NCBI GenBank assembly: GCA_028288725.1
Contig: JAQGIC010000047.1
Span: 1 to 64,000 of the forward strand
DNA length: 64,000 nt
Direction: 5' to 3'
Source of the DNA: Rhodospirillales bacterium
Lineage (GTDB): Bacteria > Pseudomonadota > Alphaproteobacteria > ATCC43930 > CGMCC-115725
Made by a program: the position numbers and the translations under genes. A model generated the notes under the pieces. It saw only the letters and a list, made by a program, of their open reading frames with translations. It did no database searches and was not told where the DNA came from. Positions 43,721 through 52,525 of the stretch are shown piece after piece (positions within the stretch are counted from its first letter, which is position 1; each line of letters opens with the position of its first letter).

Positions 43721-45592
43721 ATGGCAGTGTCCGCTCCGCCCATGTCCTCGTCGTCCCCACCCCTGACCCAGCCCAACGCCGCGCATCAGCGCGCGCAGGA
43801 TCTGCTGCGCGAGATTTTCGGCTACGGCCACTTCCGCGGCCAGCAGCAGGCGATCATCGAACATGTGATCGACGGCGGCGACGGGCTGGTGCTGATGCCG
43901 ACCGGCGGGGGCAAGTCGCTGTGCTATCAGATCCCGGCGCTGGTCCGGCCCGGCCTCGGCATCGTCGTCTCGCCGCTGATCGCGCTCATGAAGGATCAGG
44001 TCGATGCGCTGCGTCAGGCCGGCGTGCGCGCGGCCTATCTCAATTCCTCGCTCAATCCCGGCGAATCCCGCCGGCTCGAGGAGGAGATGCGCGACGGCGC
44101 GCTCGACCTGGTCTATGTCGCCCCGGAACGGCTGGTCATGCCGTATTTCCTCGACATGCTGGGCCAGCTGAAGATCGCCCTGTTCGCGATCGACGAGGCC
44201 CATTGCGTCTCGCAATGGGGTCATAATTTCCGCCCCGAATATCGGGGCTTGAGCATCCTGCACGAACGGTTTCCGGACGTGCCGCGCGTGGCCTTGACCG
44301 CGACCGCGGATGGGCCGACGCGCAAGGATATCGTCGACCGGCTGCAACTGGGCCAAGCCCGGGTGTTCGTCTCGGGCTTCGACCGGCCGAACATCGGCTA
44401 TCGCGTGGTCGAGAAGAAGGACGCGCGCAATCAGCTGCTGAATTTCCTCAAGACCGAACATCCGGACGACGCCGGCATCGTCTATTGCCTGTCGCGCCGC
44501 AAGGTCGACGAGATCGCCGACTTCCTGTCGCAGCATGGGCGTCTGGCGCTGCCCTACCACGCCGGGCTCGACGCCGAGACGCGCCAGCGCCATCAGGACC
44601 GGTTTCTGAAGGACGAGGGCGTGGTGGTCGTGGCCACCGTCGCGTTCGGCATGGGCATCGATAAGCCGAACGTCCGTTTCGTCGCCCATTTGGACGTGCC
44701 GCGCAGCCTGGAAGCCTATTACCAGGAGACCGGCCGCGCCGGCCGCGACGGGCTGCCGGCGACCGCCTGGATGGCCTATGGGTTGGCCGACGTCATCTCG
44801 TGCAAACAGATGGTCCAGGGTTCCGAGCTCGACGACCGGCAGAAGCGGGTCGAGCTGCAGAAGCTCGACGCGCTGCTCGGCTATTGCGAAACCTCGACCT
44901 GCCGGCGTCAGGTCCTGTTGAATTATTTCAACGATTCGCTGCCGGGCCCGTGCGGCAACTGCGACGTCTGCGCCAATCCGGTCAAGAGCTGGGACGGGAC
45001 GGTCGCGGCGCAGAAGGCGCTGTCGGCGGTCTATCGCACCGGGCAGCGGTTTGGCGTGCAGCATCTGGTCGACCTGCTGACCGGCAAGGAAACCGACAAG
45101 ATCATCGAGCGCGGCCATAACGCGCTGAAGACTTTCGGGGTCGGCCGGGACATCGGGCGCAACGCCTGGGCCGCGATCTTCCGGCAGCTGGTCGCCGGCG
45201 GCTATCTGGCCGTCGATGTCGAGGGCCATGGCGGGCTGCTGTTCGGCCCGAAGGCGACCGCCGTGGTCAAAGGCGAAGAGACCGTCGAGTTCCGCGAGCA
45301 TAAGGAAGAAAAGACGCCGCGCCGTCCGTCCGGCGGTGCCCGGCGCGGCACCGCGGCGCTCGAACTCGAAGGCAGCGACGCCACGCTGTTCGAGGCGCTC
45401 AGGCACTGGCGGCTGGAGCTGTCGCGCGAGCAGGGCGTGCCGCCCTACGTCATCCTGCACGACGCCACGCTGGTGGCGCTCAGCGTCGAACGGCCGAGCA
45501 ATATCGAGGAGCTGGCCGCCATCCCGGGCGTCGGCCGGTCGAAGCTCGACCGCTACGGTCAGGCGATTCTGGAGATCGTCGGGCGGGGCTGA
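43721..45592 (+). CDS. recQ: ATP-dependent DNA helicase RecQ
   Basis: This 3'-5' helicase of 623 residues acts in recombination and repair. The order is helicase I Walker [14 protein letters not shown] near 60, DEAH in [19 protein letters not shown] near 150, motif [15 protein letters not shown] near 340, the zinc cluster in CETSTCRRQ...CGNCDVC near 390-420, the winged helix, and a C-terminal HRDC domain (about 535-610). All RecQ elements are intact. The ATG at 43721 is preferred; another at 43742 is possible. A TAG-bounded repeat begins one base after its TGA stop. Confidence 0.95.
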   Translation: MAVSAPPMSSSSPPLTQPNAAHQRAQDLLREIFGYGHFRGQQQAIIEHVIDGGDGLVLMPTGGGKSLCYQIPALVRPGLGIVVSPLIALMKDQVDALRQAGVRAAYLNSSLNPGESRRLEEEMRDGALDLVYVAPERLVMPYFLDMLGQLKIALFAIDEAHCVSQWGHNFRPEYRGLSILHERFPDVPRVALTATADGPTRKDIVDRLQLGQARVFVSGFDRPNIGYRVVEKKDARNQLLNFLKTEHPDDAGIVYCLSRRKVDEIADFLSQHGRLALPYHAGLDAETRQRHQDRFLKDEGVVVVATVAFGMGIDKPNVRFVAHLDVPRSLEAYYQETGRAGRDGLPATAWMAYGLADVISCKQMVQGSELDDRQKRVELQKLDALLGYCETSTCRRQVLLNYFNDSLPGPCGNCDVCANPVKSWDGTVAAQKALSAVYRTGQRFGVQHLVDLLTGKETDKIIERGHNALKTFGVGRDIGRNAWAAIFRQLVAGGYLAVDVEGHGGLLFGPKATAVVKGEETVEFREHKEEKTPRRPSGGARRGTAALELEGSDATLFEALRHWRLELSREQGVPPYVILHDATLVALSVERPSNIEELAAIPGVGRSKLDRYGQAILEIVGRG

Positions 45593-45593
45593 C

Positions 45594-45665
45594 TAGAGCC
45601 TGATCCGATCAAACCGGCTCGGTTTGATCGGTGAATCAGTCTCTAAGTATTTGATTCAGAGCGCG
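45594..45665 (+). repeat. Dispersed TAG-bounded palindromic repeat, copy C
   Basis: It begins TAGAGCCTGATCC one base after the recQ stop. It contains the same perfect CCGATCAAACCG hairpin as copy A, then GTGAATCAGTCTCTAAGTAT and TTGATTCAGAGCGC. Two GANTC sites (the CcrM methylation target of many alphaproteobacteria) are present. Confidence 0.85.
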
Positions 45666-45781
45666 CTTTCCGGTTTGGATCGCTTGATCCAAACTGTTCG
45701 AACGGACTCATTCGAACGACGAGGGCCGAAGGCAACGCCCGCCGGACGGTATTTCGCGCCAGATCAATAACGTCTGAGCGA

Positions 45782-46219
45782 TCAGAAATGATCGTGCAGC
45801 TGAATCCCGAACTCGTGCCGATCGATGAAGCTGCCGCGGTCGCCGAAGCTCTCGGGAATCGAGGTTTCGCGCAGCAGCGGCGCCAGACGCGCGTGGCCCC
45901 GATCATCGCCGGTTTTCGTCGTCGGCGGCAGTTTGCTGGTCACCACAGGCTGATAGGGCACGGACGGCTCGGCCTTCAGGATTACCCGCTTCATCGGATC
46001 GAAATTGAGTTCGAGCGGTGCGACATATTCCTCGGCGGGGCTTGGTTTTCTGGCTTGCTGCTTCGGCACGCGCTTGTGCGCTTTCGGCTTCGGCGTATCG
46101 CTCGTCTGAAGCCGGGTGCCCCTCGTCTGCGCCTCGTCGGCGCGGGCAGGCGCGGCACCGGCGGCCCCGAGCAGGCCGATCAACGCGAAGACAACAGTGG
46201 CGAGGCGCGCAGCGTTCAT
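45782..46219 (-). CDS. Small secreted basic protein of unknown function
   Basis: This 145-residue protein has a Sec signal peptide (MNAARLATVVFALIGLLGAAGAAPARA, cleavage near residue 27). A Lys/Pro-rich stretch (TPKPKAHKRVPKQQARKPSP) follows, then a short domain ending in FIDRHEFGIQLHDHF. I do not recognise a family. The ATG at 46219 places the signal at the N-terminus; the frame is open further upstream without a signal. It is divergent from the BenE gene. Confidence 0.6.
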   Translation of the reverse strand: MNAARLATVVFALIGLLGAAGAAPARADEAQTRGTRLQTSDTPKPKAHKRVPKQQARKPSPAEEYVAPLELNFDPMKRVILKAEPSVPYQPVVTSKLPPTTKTGDDRGHARLAPLLRETSIPESFGDRGSFIDRHEFGIQLHDHF

Positions 46220-46435
46220 CGAGATACTATCGCGGAGAATTGATGTATTTGGAAGCAAAACCGACAACAAACGCTTGTGTGTCACAAAATTGTACCGTCG
46301 TTTTACGGCTTTGGCGGGTTATATTCAAATGATCGACAGCCATCCCGCGCAGGCTGTCCCTCGCAGCCACGCCCATCAGCCGTTGATTCTCAACTTTTTC
46401 CCGTCAATCATGCCGCCCGGTTTTGGGGAGGGATG

Positions 46436-47635
46436 ATGGGATCGAGCCGCACAATGCAGCCGCCGGGGCGGATTTCGCGCCAGGCGGTCGCGATCGGCAT
46501 CGTCACGGCGCTGGTCGGCTACGGCAGTTCGGTGACGGTGGTGGTCAATGGCCTGGTCGCGATGGGCGCCTCGACCGAGCAGGCCGCATCCGGTCTGCTG
46601 GCCTTGGGCGTGACGATGAGCGTGACGGCCATTCTGCTCAGCCTCTTCTCGCGCATGCCGATCAGCATCGCCTGGTCGACGCCGGGCGCGGCCCTGCTGG
46701 CCACGACCGGGCCGGTTGCGGGCGGCTTCGCGGCGGCGGAAGGCGCGTTCGCGATCGCCGGCCTGCTGGTGATCGTCGCCGGGCTTTGGCGGCCGATCGG
46801 CCGGATGGTGGCCGCGATCCCGGCGTCGCTCGCCAATGCCATGCTGGGCGGCATTCTGCTCAACTTATGCCTGGCGCCGTTTCACGCGCTGGCGACCATT
46901 CCCGCGCTGGCCTTTCCGGTCGTCCTGACCTGGCTGCTGGTCGCCCGGTTCGCGCGGCTCTATGCCGTGCCGGCGGCGGCGATCGTCACGCTCGCGCTGC
47001 TGGGCCTCGATGTCGGCGGGGCCGGCCCACATGGCTTGATGGCGGAGCATCTGTGGCCCCGCTTCGTCCTGACCGCGCCGGTGTTCTCGTGGGGCGCGCT
47101 CGTCGGTCTGGCGCTGCCGCTGTTCGTCGTCACCATGGCGTCGCAGAACGTGCCGGGCCTGGCCGTGCTCGCGACCTATGGCTTCCGGCCGGCGCCGCGC
47201 CCAATCTTCCTGGCGACCGGTGTCGCCTCGCTGCTGTCGGCGCCGTTCGGGGCGCTCTCGGTCAATCTCGCCGCGGTCACCGCGGCGCTCTGCGCCGGGC
47301 CGGATGCGGATCCGGCGCCGGAGCGGCGCTACGTCGCCGCCATCGCCGCCGGCATGGGCTATCTGGTGCTGGGATTGCTGTCCGCCGCCGCCGCCGCCGT
47401 TGTGGCGGTAGCACCACCGCTGCTGATCGAGGCGGTCGCCGGTCTGGCCCTGCTGGGCGCGTTCGGCGCGTCCGTTTCGGCCGCGCTCAAGGACGAGGGG
47501 GACCGCAGCGCGGCGCTCGTCACTTTCCTGCTTTCGGCGTCCGGCCTCAGCTTCTTCGGCACCGGCTCGGCCTTCTGGGGCCTCGTCGGCGGCTTGGCCG
47601 TGATGGGCCTGACGCGGCTCAGATTTTCAGAATGA
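46436..47635 (+). CDS. BenE-family transporter (benzoate/H+ symporter-like)
   Basis: This 399-residue membrane protein has about twelve hydrophobic helices and the BenE family layout: an N-terminal half with SMPIAWSTPGAALLATTGPVAGGFAAAEGAFAIAGLL-like repeat (near 78-110) and a second repeat near 225-260 (MASQNVPGLAVLATYGFRP). Characterised BenE members import benzoate with protons, but the true substrate here is not known. Tandem ATG codons occur at 46433 and 46436; GGGAGG spacing favours 46436. No benzoate degradation genes lie nearby. Confidence 0.88.
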   Translation: MGSSRTMQPPGRISRQAVAIGIVTALVGYGSSVTVVVNGLVAMGASTEQAASGLLALGVTMSVTAILLSLFSRMPISIAWSTPGAALLATTGPVAGGFAAAEGAFAIAGLLVIVAGLWRPIGRMVAAIPASLANAMLGGILLNLCLAPFHALATIPALAFPVVLTWLLVARFARLYAVPAAAIVTLALLGLDVGGAGPHGLMAEHLWPRFVLTAPVFSWGALVGLALPLFVVTMASQNVPGLAVLATYGFRPAPRPIFLATGVASLLSAPFGALSVNLAAVTAALCAGPDADPAPERRYVAAIAAGMGYLVLGLLSAAAAAVVAVAPPLLIEAVAGLALLGAFGASVSAALKDEGDRSAALVTFLLSASGLSFFGTGSAFWGLVGGLAVMGLTRLRFSE

Positions 47636-47636
47636 T

Positions 47637-47669
47637 GCCGCGCCGGAGGTAAAACGCCGCGGCTTTTTC
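47637..47669 (+). terminator. Putative terminator after the BenE gene
   Basis: CCGCG near 47639 and CGCGG near 47658, with flanking pairs, form a GC-rich hairpin followed by five T (about 47661-47665). The stem is short and the loop large, so the strength is moderate. Confidence 0.5.
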
Positions 47670-47773
47670 CTCCCCTAGAAGGGAGACAAGTCTGAGTTAA
47701 TCGCCTAACCTCCCGCTCAAGACCAAAACCCGAGACTTCAAACTCGCTGTATGACTGAGGGGGATAACACCAG

Positions 47774-48622
47774 ATGAAGCTGTTGCGTTACGGCCCGGTG
47801 GGCCAGGAAAAGCCGGGCATGCTCGATGCCGCCGGCAAGATTCGCGACCTGTCCGGCACGGTCGGCGACATCGCGGGCGACACCCTGTCGCCGGCCGCTC
47901 TCGCCAAGCTGAAGGCGCTCGATCCGGCCAGCCTGCCGCTCGTGTCAGGCAATCCGCGGATCGGCCCCTGCGTCGGCGGCGTCGGCAAGTTCATCGCCGT
48001 GGGCCTCAATTATTCCGACCATGCCGCCGAGACCGGCGCCAAGGTGCCGGAAGAGCCGATCCTGTTCATGAAGGCGACCAGCTCGATCGTCGGCCCGAAC
48101 GACACGGTCGTCATCCCGCGCAAATCGGTCAAGAGCGATTGGGAAGTCGAGCTGGCGATCGTGATCGGGACCCGGGCCAAGTATGTGGACGAGGCTGACG
48201 CGCTCAGCCACGTCGCGGGCTATTGCATCGTCAACGATGTGTCCGAGCGCGAATTTCAGACCGAACGCGGCGGCCAATGGACCAAGGGCAAGAGCGCCGA
48301 CACGTTCGGCCCGATGGGCCCGTGGCTGGTGACGCCGGACGAGATCGCCGACGTTCAGGCGCTCGACATGTTCCTCGATGTTTCGGGCCTGCGTCGCCAG
48401 ACCGGCACGACCAAGACCATGATCTTCGGCGTCAGGTTCCTGGTCCATTACATCAGCCAGTTCATGACGCTGCATCCGGGCGACGTCATCACCACCGGCA
48501 CGCCGCCGGGCGTCGGCCTGGGGATCAAACCGGTACCGGTGTTCCTGAAGCCGGGTGACGAAATGCACTTGGGTATCCAGGGATTGGGCGAGCAGCGGCA
48601 GAAGGTTGTTGCCTCCGATTGA
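47774..48622 (+). CDS. Fumarylacetoacetate hydrolase-family protein (ureidoglycolate lyase-like)
   Basis: This 282-residue metal enzyme has the FAH C-terminal fold. The metal-binding Glu/Asp set is in SDWEVELAIVIG near 115-126 and the ISQFMTLHPGDVITTGTPPGVG block near 225-248. It resembles proteins annotated as ureidoglycolate lyase or 2-keto-3-deoxy-L-fuconate hydrolase; the family is too broad to fix the substrate. It is preceded by a GGGGG-type ribosome site and followed by a hairpin before the cold-shock gene. Confidence 0.88.
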   Translation: MKLLRYGPVGQEKPGMLDAAGKIRDLSGTVGDIAGDTLSPAALAKLKALDPASLPLVSGNPRIGPCVGGVGKFIAVGLNYSDHAAETGAKVPEEPILFMKATSSIVGPNDTVVIPRKSVKSDWEVELAIVIGTRAKYVDEADALSHVAGYCIVNDVSEREFQTERGGQWTKGKSADTFGPMGPWLVTPDEIADVQALDMFLDVSGLRRQTGTTKTMIFGVRFLVHYISQFMTLHPGDVITTGTPPGVGLGIKPVPVFLKPGDEMHLGIQGLGEQRQKVVASD

Positions 48623-48650
48623 TGCTCGGCTGAAAATTAGGCGATTTTGA

Positions 48651-48705
48651 CGAAGAAACCCGGCGCAACGGCCCTGCGGAGGACTGTTGCGACGGGTTTT
48701 CTTCG
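48651..48705 (+). promoter_or_regulatory. Long hairpin in the leader of the cold-shock gene
   Basis: CGAAGAAACCCG at 48651 pairs with CGGGTTTTCTTCG ending at 48705, and the inner CGCAAC pairs with GTTGCG, giving a long stem around a GC-rich loop. It ends 46 bases before the cold-shock start, so it could terminate the upstream transcript, fold the cspA-like leader, or both. Confidence 0.5.
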
Positions 48706-48751
48706 GTTATGCTCTTGAACTCTTGGTGACAAATCCGAGCATAGGGCCGCC

Positions 48752-49285
48752 ATGTACGACCATCGTCCGGGCTTTTTCCGCACCGAAGATCCACCTTCCG
48801 GCCGTCGGTGCGACGCCAAGGTGAAATGGTTCAACGCCAGCAAGGGTTTCGGTTTCGTCACCCCCTCCGATGGGACGCAGGATGCGTTCCTGCCCATGGC
48901 GACGCTGCGTCGCGCCGGGTTCGAGGATGTCAGTGAGGGTGCGTCGCTCGTCTGCGAGATCGGTGACGGGGCGAAGGGCCCGCTGGTCGTCAATGTCATC
49001 GATGTCGATCTCACCACTGCCGTGGCCCCTTCGGGACCGCGCGGCGGTTATGATCGCGACACGCCGCAGACGCCGTCGGGCTCGCTCGACGGCGCCGTGA
49101 AGTGGTTCGAGCCGGGCAAGGGCTACGGCTTCATCTCGCCCGACGGTGGCGGCAAGGACGTCTTCATCCATATCACTGCGCTGCGCCGCAGCGGCCTGCA
49201 AGGGCTGGACCCGGGCGTGCGCGTGCGCGTCGAGGTGATCGACGGCAAGAAGGGCCTGGAAGCGTTCGGCATCACGATCATCTAG
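48752..49285 (+). CDS. Double cold-shock-domain protein
   Basis: This 177-residue cytosolic protein has two cold-shock domains that bind single-stranded nucleic acid and melt RNA structure. Domain 1 (about 21-88) has RNP1 KGFGFVTP and an altered RNP2 DAFLP. Domain 2 (about 112-177) has RNP1 KGYGFISP and the normal RNP2 DVFIH. Tandem-CSD proteins are common in alphaproteobacteria. A long hairpin lies in the leader. The TAG stop (49283-49285) is the first triplet of a dispersed repeat. Confidence 0.94.
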   Translation: MYDHRPGFFRTEDPPSGRRCDAKVKWFNASKGFGFVTPSDGTQDAFLPMATLRRAGFEDVSEGASLVCEIGDGAKGPLVVNVIDVDLTTAVAPSGPRGGYDRDTPQTPSGSLDGAVKWFEPGKGYGFISPDGGGKDVFIHITALRRSGLQGLDPGVRVRVEVIDGKKGLEAFGITII

Positions 49286-49353
49286 AGCCTGATCCGATCG
49301 ACCCGGCTCGGTTTGATTGGTGAATCAGTCTCTAACCATATGATTTAGAGTGC
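49283..49353 (+). repeat. Dispersed TAG-bounded palindromic repeat, copy D
   Basis: TAGAGCCTGATCC begins at the cold-shock stop codon. The hairpin arms are slightly degraded (CGATCGACCCGG/CGGTTTGATTGG). The tail GTGAATCAGTCTCTAACCATATGATTTAGAGTGC matches copy A closely. Confidence 0.85.
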
Positions 49354-49367
49354 CGAAATACGGCATC

Positions 49368-49403
49368 GGCCGACCGCAGCGTGACGCTGCGGCCGGCCGT
49401 TTT
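49368..49403. terminator. Terminator between convergent genes
   Basis: GGCCGACCGCAGCG (49368-49381) pairs with CGCTGCGGCCGGCC (49385-49398) with one wobble, followed by four T. It serves the cold-shock gene and probably the convergent hypothetical gene. Confidence 0.8.
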
Positions 49404-49413
49404 CACGTTCGGG

Positions 49414-49764
49414 CTATTGCTTCTTGTTCAGCCGTTCCGCGGCCGCCTTGGCGTCGACCGATAGCTTATCGAAGGCGGCCTGCAGCTGATGCTGTTGGTC
49501 CTGCGTCGCGGCGTTGATGATGGTGCTGTCGGCCTGCGCCTCCTTGAAATAGCAATCCTCGTACTGTTTGGCCACCGTCTGAAAACTCTGGGCCTGCTTG
49601 ATGCTGGCCTCGTAGGCGGGGCGGCTCGACCCGTTGATCGCGGGCGGCGTCGGCTCCGTGCCGCAGCCGGTGGGGGCCCAGGTGCCGCTTTTCAGGGCGC
49701 CGGCGTCAGCGCCGCCGGCGAAGGACGACAATAGAAGCAACGTCGCGATAGCTCGTCTGATCAT
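49414..49764 (-). CDS. Small secreted protein of unknown function
   Basis: This 116-residue protein has a Sec signal peptide (MIRRAIATLLLLSSFAGGADA, cleavage near 21). The mature part is helical, with two Cys (GCG near 34 and DCY near 70) that could form a disulfide and a Gln/Ala/Lys-rich end resembling a short coiled coil. I do not recognise the family. It lies 22 bases after the other secreted gene on the same strand and is likely co-transcribed. Confidence 0.65.
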   Translation of the reverse strand: MIRRAIATLLLLSSFAGGADAGALKSGTWAPTGCGTEPTPPAINGSSRPAYEASIKQAQSFQTVAKQYEDCYFKEAQADSTIINAATQDQQHQLQAAFDKLSVDAKAAAERLNKKQ

Positions 49765-49786
49765 CTGGTTCTCTCGAGGGTTCACG

Positions 49787-50260
49787 TCAGGTCGGCGGCC
49801 CGTTTTGGGGCGAGGCGCCGGGCACGGTTGGTTGCGGCGGCACAGGCGGTGCCGCCGGCGTTGCGGGAGCGGGCGGCTGTGCCGGACTGCCCGGCCGCGT
49901 CTGGCCGGGGAGCGGGACCTTGCGCCCGCCGACGAAAACCTGGCAGGCGCTCGTGCCATCCAGGCGGAACATATAGTCCTCGGTCGCGACCGCCAGCTTG
50001 TCGGGGTCCCAGAGATTGAGGCCGGTGCCCTTGGCGACGCCCAGCACCGCCGCCCCACCGGCCTTGGCGTGCAGGCGCACGACATAGCGGCCCATCTGGC
50101 GCTCGTTGAACCGGCCGAGCGAGCAGGCCTGGCTCAGCTTCGGATCGCGCGGACCGGCCTCCCAGTACGGCGACTGGGAATCGAGCATATTCTCGGTCGC
50201 CATGGCCGCTGTCGGCAGGGCCAGCAGGGCCAACAACAATGCAGTGCCTTGTCTCGACAT
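49787..50260 (-). CDS. Secreted protein with proline-rich tail
   Basis: This 157-residue exported protein has a signal peptide MSRQGTALLLALLALPTAAMA. A compact domain with two Cys (near 46 and 106) follows, then a Pro/Ala-rich tail from about 120 (PGSPAQPPAPATPAAPPVPPQP). Such tails often span the periplasm or bind peptidoglycan. No family is recognised. It leads a two-gene unit with the small secreted protein downstream and is divergent from the aldolase gene. Confidence 0.65.
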   Translation of the reverse strand: MSRQGTALLLALLALPTAAMATENMLDSQSPYWEAGPRDPKLSQACSLGRFNERQMGRYVVRLHAKAGGAAVLGVAKGTGLNLWDPDKLAVATEDYMFRLDGTSACQVFVGGRKVPLPGQTRPGSPAQPPAPATPAAPPVPPQPTVPGASPQNGPPT

Positions 50261-50330
50261 GGGTTCCGCTTCTAGGGTCCACCTGAAATCGAGCTTACCA
50301 TGGCCGCGTGCGTCGCGGCAGGAGAGGGTT

Positions 50331-51422
50331 ATGTCGACCGCCCATACCGAAATTCGCGATCTGTGCCGTCGCGCTCTGTCGGGTCACCGCCGCCAGAGCG
50401 TCCGCGAGACCTTGAGCCGGCTCGGAGACTCGGCACTCGCCGATCTGCCGCGCGACGTCTATGGCGAGGGTGCGGCGATGCAGGCGCTCGAACGCGATGT
50501 CGCGGCGTTGCTCGGCAAGCCGGCGGCGGTCTTCATGCCCAAGGGCGTGATCGCGCAGCAGGCGGCGCTCAGGGTCTGGACCGACCGCTCCGGCCTGAAG
50601 ACCGTCGGGCTGCATCCGAAATGCCACATCGATCTGGACGAGCGGTCGGCCTACGAGCGTCTGCACGGGCTCCAGGCGGTGCGGCTGGGTTCGGATCATC
50701 AGCCGTTCGGGAGGGCGGAACTCGATGCCGCGGCCGAGGAATTCGGCGCGGTCACGGTCGAGCTGCCGCTGCGCCGCGCCGGCTTCAAGCTGCCGGAGTG
50801 GGACGAGTTGGTCGCAATCTCCGACTGGTGCCGTGCCCAGGGCGTGCCGCTGCATTTCGACGGCGCGCGGCTGTGGGAGGCGCAGCCGCATTATGATCGT
50901 CCGCTCGCCGAGATCGCCGGTCTCGCCGATTCGACCTATGTCTCGTTCTACAAGGGGCTGGGCGGGCTCGGCGGCTCGATCCTGGCCGGACCGACCGATT
51001 TCATCGCGGCCGCGCGCGTCTGGCAGGGCCGCCATGGCGGCACGCTCTGGACCGCGTTTCCGTTCGTCATCAGTGCCGCGGAGGGCCTGAAGCGTTACCT
51101 GCCCCGGATGCCGGCCTATCGCGAGCGGGCGCGCGGACTGGCCGCGGTACTGGCGCAATTGCCGGGTATCCGTGCCGTGCCGGCGCCGCCCCAGACCAAC
51201 GCGTTCCAGCTCTATCTGCCGGCGTCGGCCAAGGCGCTGGACGCGGCCCATCTGGCGCAGGCGCGCGACAGCGGGGTCTGGCTGTTCGGCCGCTTCGCCG
51301 AGACCATGCTGCCCGACCTTACCATGGCCGAGATCAACATCGGCGACGCGGCCGAGGATCTGAGCGATGGGGAGATCGCCGATCTGGTCGGCAAGCTGGT
51401 CGCGATGGCTCGATCGCGATGA
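50331..51422 (+). CDS. Threonine aldolase-like PLP lyase
   Basis: This fold-type I PLP enzyme of the beta-eliminating lyase/threonine aldolase family has 363 residues and would split a beta-hydroxy amino acid into glycine and an aldehyde. The PLP Lys is in STYVSFYKGLGGLGGSIL near 213, and PLHFDGARLWEAQ near 180 holds the conserved Asp. The typical SFSKGL is here SFYKGL. The ATG follows AGGAGAGGG. Its stop overlaps the start of the binding protein of a branched-chain amino-acid importer, so transport and lysis may be linked. Confidence 0.85.
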   Translation: MSTAHTEIRDLCRRALSGHRRQSVRETLSRLGDSALADLPRDVYGEGAAMQALERDVAALLGKPAAVFMPKGVIAQQAALRVWTDRSGLKTVGLHPKCHIDLDERSAYERLHGLQAVRLGSDHQPFGRAELDAAAEEFGAVTVELPLRRAGFKLPEWDELVAISDWCRAQGVPLHFDGARLWEAQPHYDRPLAEIAGLADSTYVSFYKGLGGLGGSILAGPTDFIAAARVWQGRHGGTLWTAFPFVISAAEGLKRYLPRMPAYRERARGLAAVLAQLPGIRAVPAPPQTNAFQLYLPASAKALDAAHLAQARDSGVWLFGRFAETMLPDLTMAEINIGDAAEDLSDGEIADLVGKLVAMARSR

Positions 51423-52525
51423 GGCTGTTTGCCGTCCTGCTGCTGACGCTGGTTGCGACAAAGGCCCTGGCCGAGCCGGTGCGCCTGCCGATCCTGGTGC
51501 CGGTCACCGGTTTCCTGTCGCTCGAAGGAACCAGCCAACGCAACGGGGCGCTGCTGGCACTGAAGCAGGCGCCGCCGGGCCTGGCGACGGGCGAGGTGAG
51601 CGATACCGCGACCGCGCCCGAGAACGCGGTCAATGCCCTGCTGCGCGTGCTGGACCAGGGGCCGGTGCCGGCGATCGTGGCGCCGATGCTGGGCACCCAG
51701 ATGCTGGCGCTGATGCCGACGGCGGTCGAGGAGAAGCTGGCGCTGCTGACCGTCTCCGGCACGGCGTCGCTGACGGAGCGGGGCAATCCCTGGGTGTTTC
51801 GCTTCTTCCCGTCCGACCGGCTCGCCAAGGAGGCCCATGTCCGGTACGCGGTCGAGCAATTGGGCAAGCGCAAGCTGGCGCTGATCTATCAGACCACGGC
51901 CTATGGCCAGAGCGGTGCGAGTTATATCGCGGCCTCGGCCAAGCGCCATGGGGCGGAACTGCTGTTCAGCGAAGGCATCGATACCGACGTGAAGGATCTG
52001 GCACCGATCCTCGGCCGGGCCGCGGCGTCGGGGGCCGATGTGCTGCTGTTCCATCTCCACGCCGGATCGACCGCGCTCGCCGTCCGGCAGGTCGCCGCCC
52101 TCGGCATCACGCTCCCCGTCATCGCCGGATCCGCGCTGCATCAGCCCGCGACGGCGGCCTTGCTCGAGCCGATGGAGCTGAAAGGCGTCTGTGCCGAATC
52201 CGGGTCCTCGCCCGTTTCGGGCGGTTCGCCCCGGCTCGACCGGTTCCTGGCCGAGTATCGCCAGGCGTTCGGCGCGGACCCCGATGCCTATGCGCTGGCG
52301 CAATATGACGCGACGCAGATGCTGCTCGACATTCTGGCCCGGGGTGCGCGGACCGGCGAGCAGGTGCGGGCTGCCCTTGCCCAAGGGCAATGGGATGGCG
52401 TCGCCATGCATTACGCCTCCGACGGGCGCGGCGACATGGCCCATAGCGCCCTTATCCTGTGCTACGACGGGCTGACGCGGGTCCCCAGGATCGTTCAGCG
52501 CTACGACGGGCTCGATGCCGGCTGA
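51419..52525 (+). CDS. Branched-chain amino-acid-type ABC substrate-binding protein (LivK-like)
   Basis: This periplasmic binding protein of 368 residues has the Leu/Ile/Val-binding fold (Peripla_BP_6). It has a signal peptide ending near ALAEP (residue 19) and then PVRLPILVPVTGFLSLEGTSQRNGALLAL. Pairs of Rossmann-like lobes are visible, with KLALIYQTTAYGQSGASYIAASAK near 145. Its ligand may be an amide or amino acid other than leucine. It overlaps the aldolase stop by four bases and the LivH start by 11, so the whole operon is translated in series. Confidence 0.88.
   Translation: MRLFAVLLLTLVATKALAEPVRLPILVPVTGFLSLEGTSQRNGALLALKQAPPGLATGEVSDTATAPENAVNALLRVLDQGPVPAIVAPMLGTQMLALMPTAVEEKLALLTVSGTASLTERGNPWVFRFFPSDRLAKEAHVRYAVEQLGKRKLALIYQTTAYGQSGASYIAASAKRHGAELLFSEGIDTDVKDLAPILGRAAASGADVLLFHLHAGSTALAVRQVAALGITLPVIAGSALHQPATAALLEPMELKGVCAESGSSPVSGGSPRLDRFLAEYRQAFGADPDAYALAQYDATQMLLDILARGARTGEQVRAALAQGQWDGVAMHYASDGRGDMAHSALILCYDGLTRVPRIVQRYDGLDAG

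Noticed and set aside
46436-47635. Benzoate degradation cluster around the BenE-type transporter
   Set aside because: No ring-hydroxylating or ring-cleaving dioxygenase gene lies nearby; the FAH gene alone is not enough.
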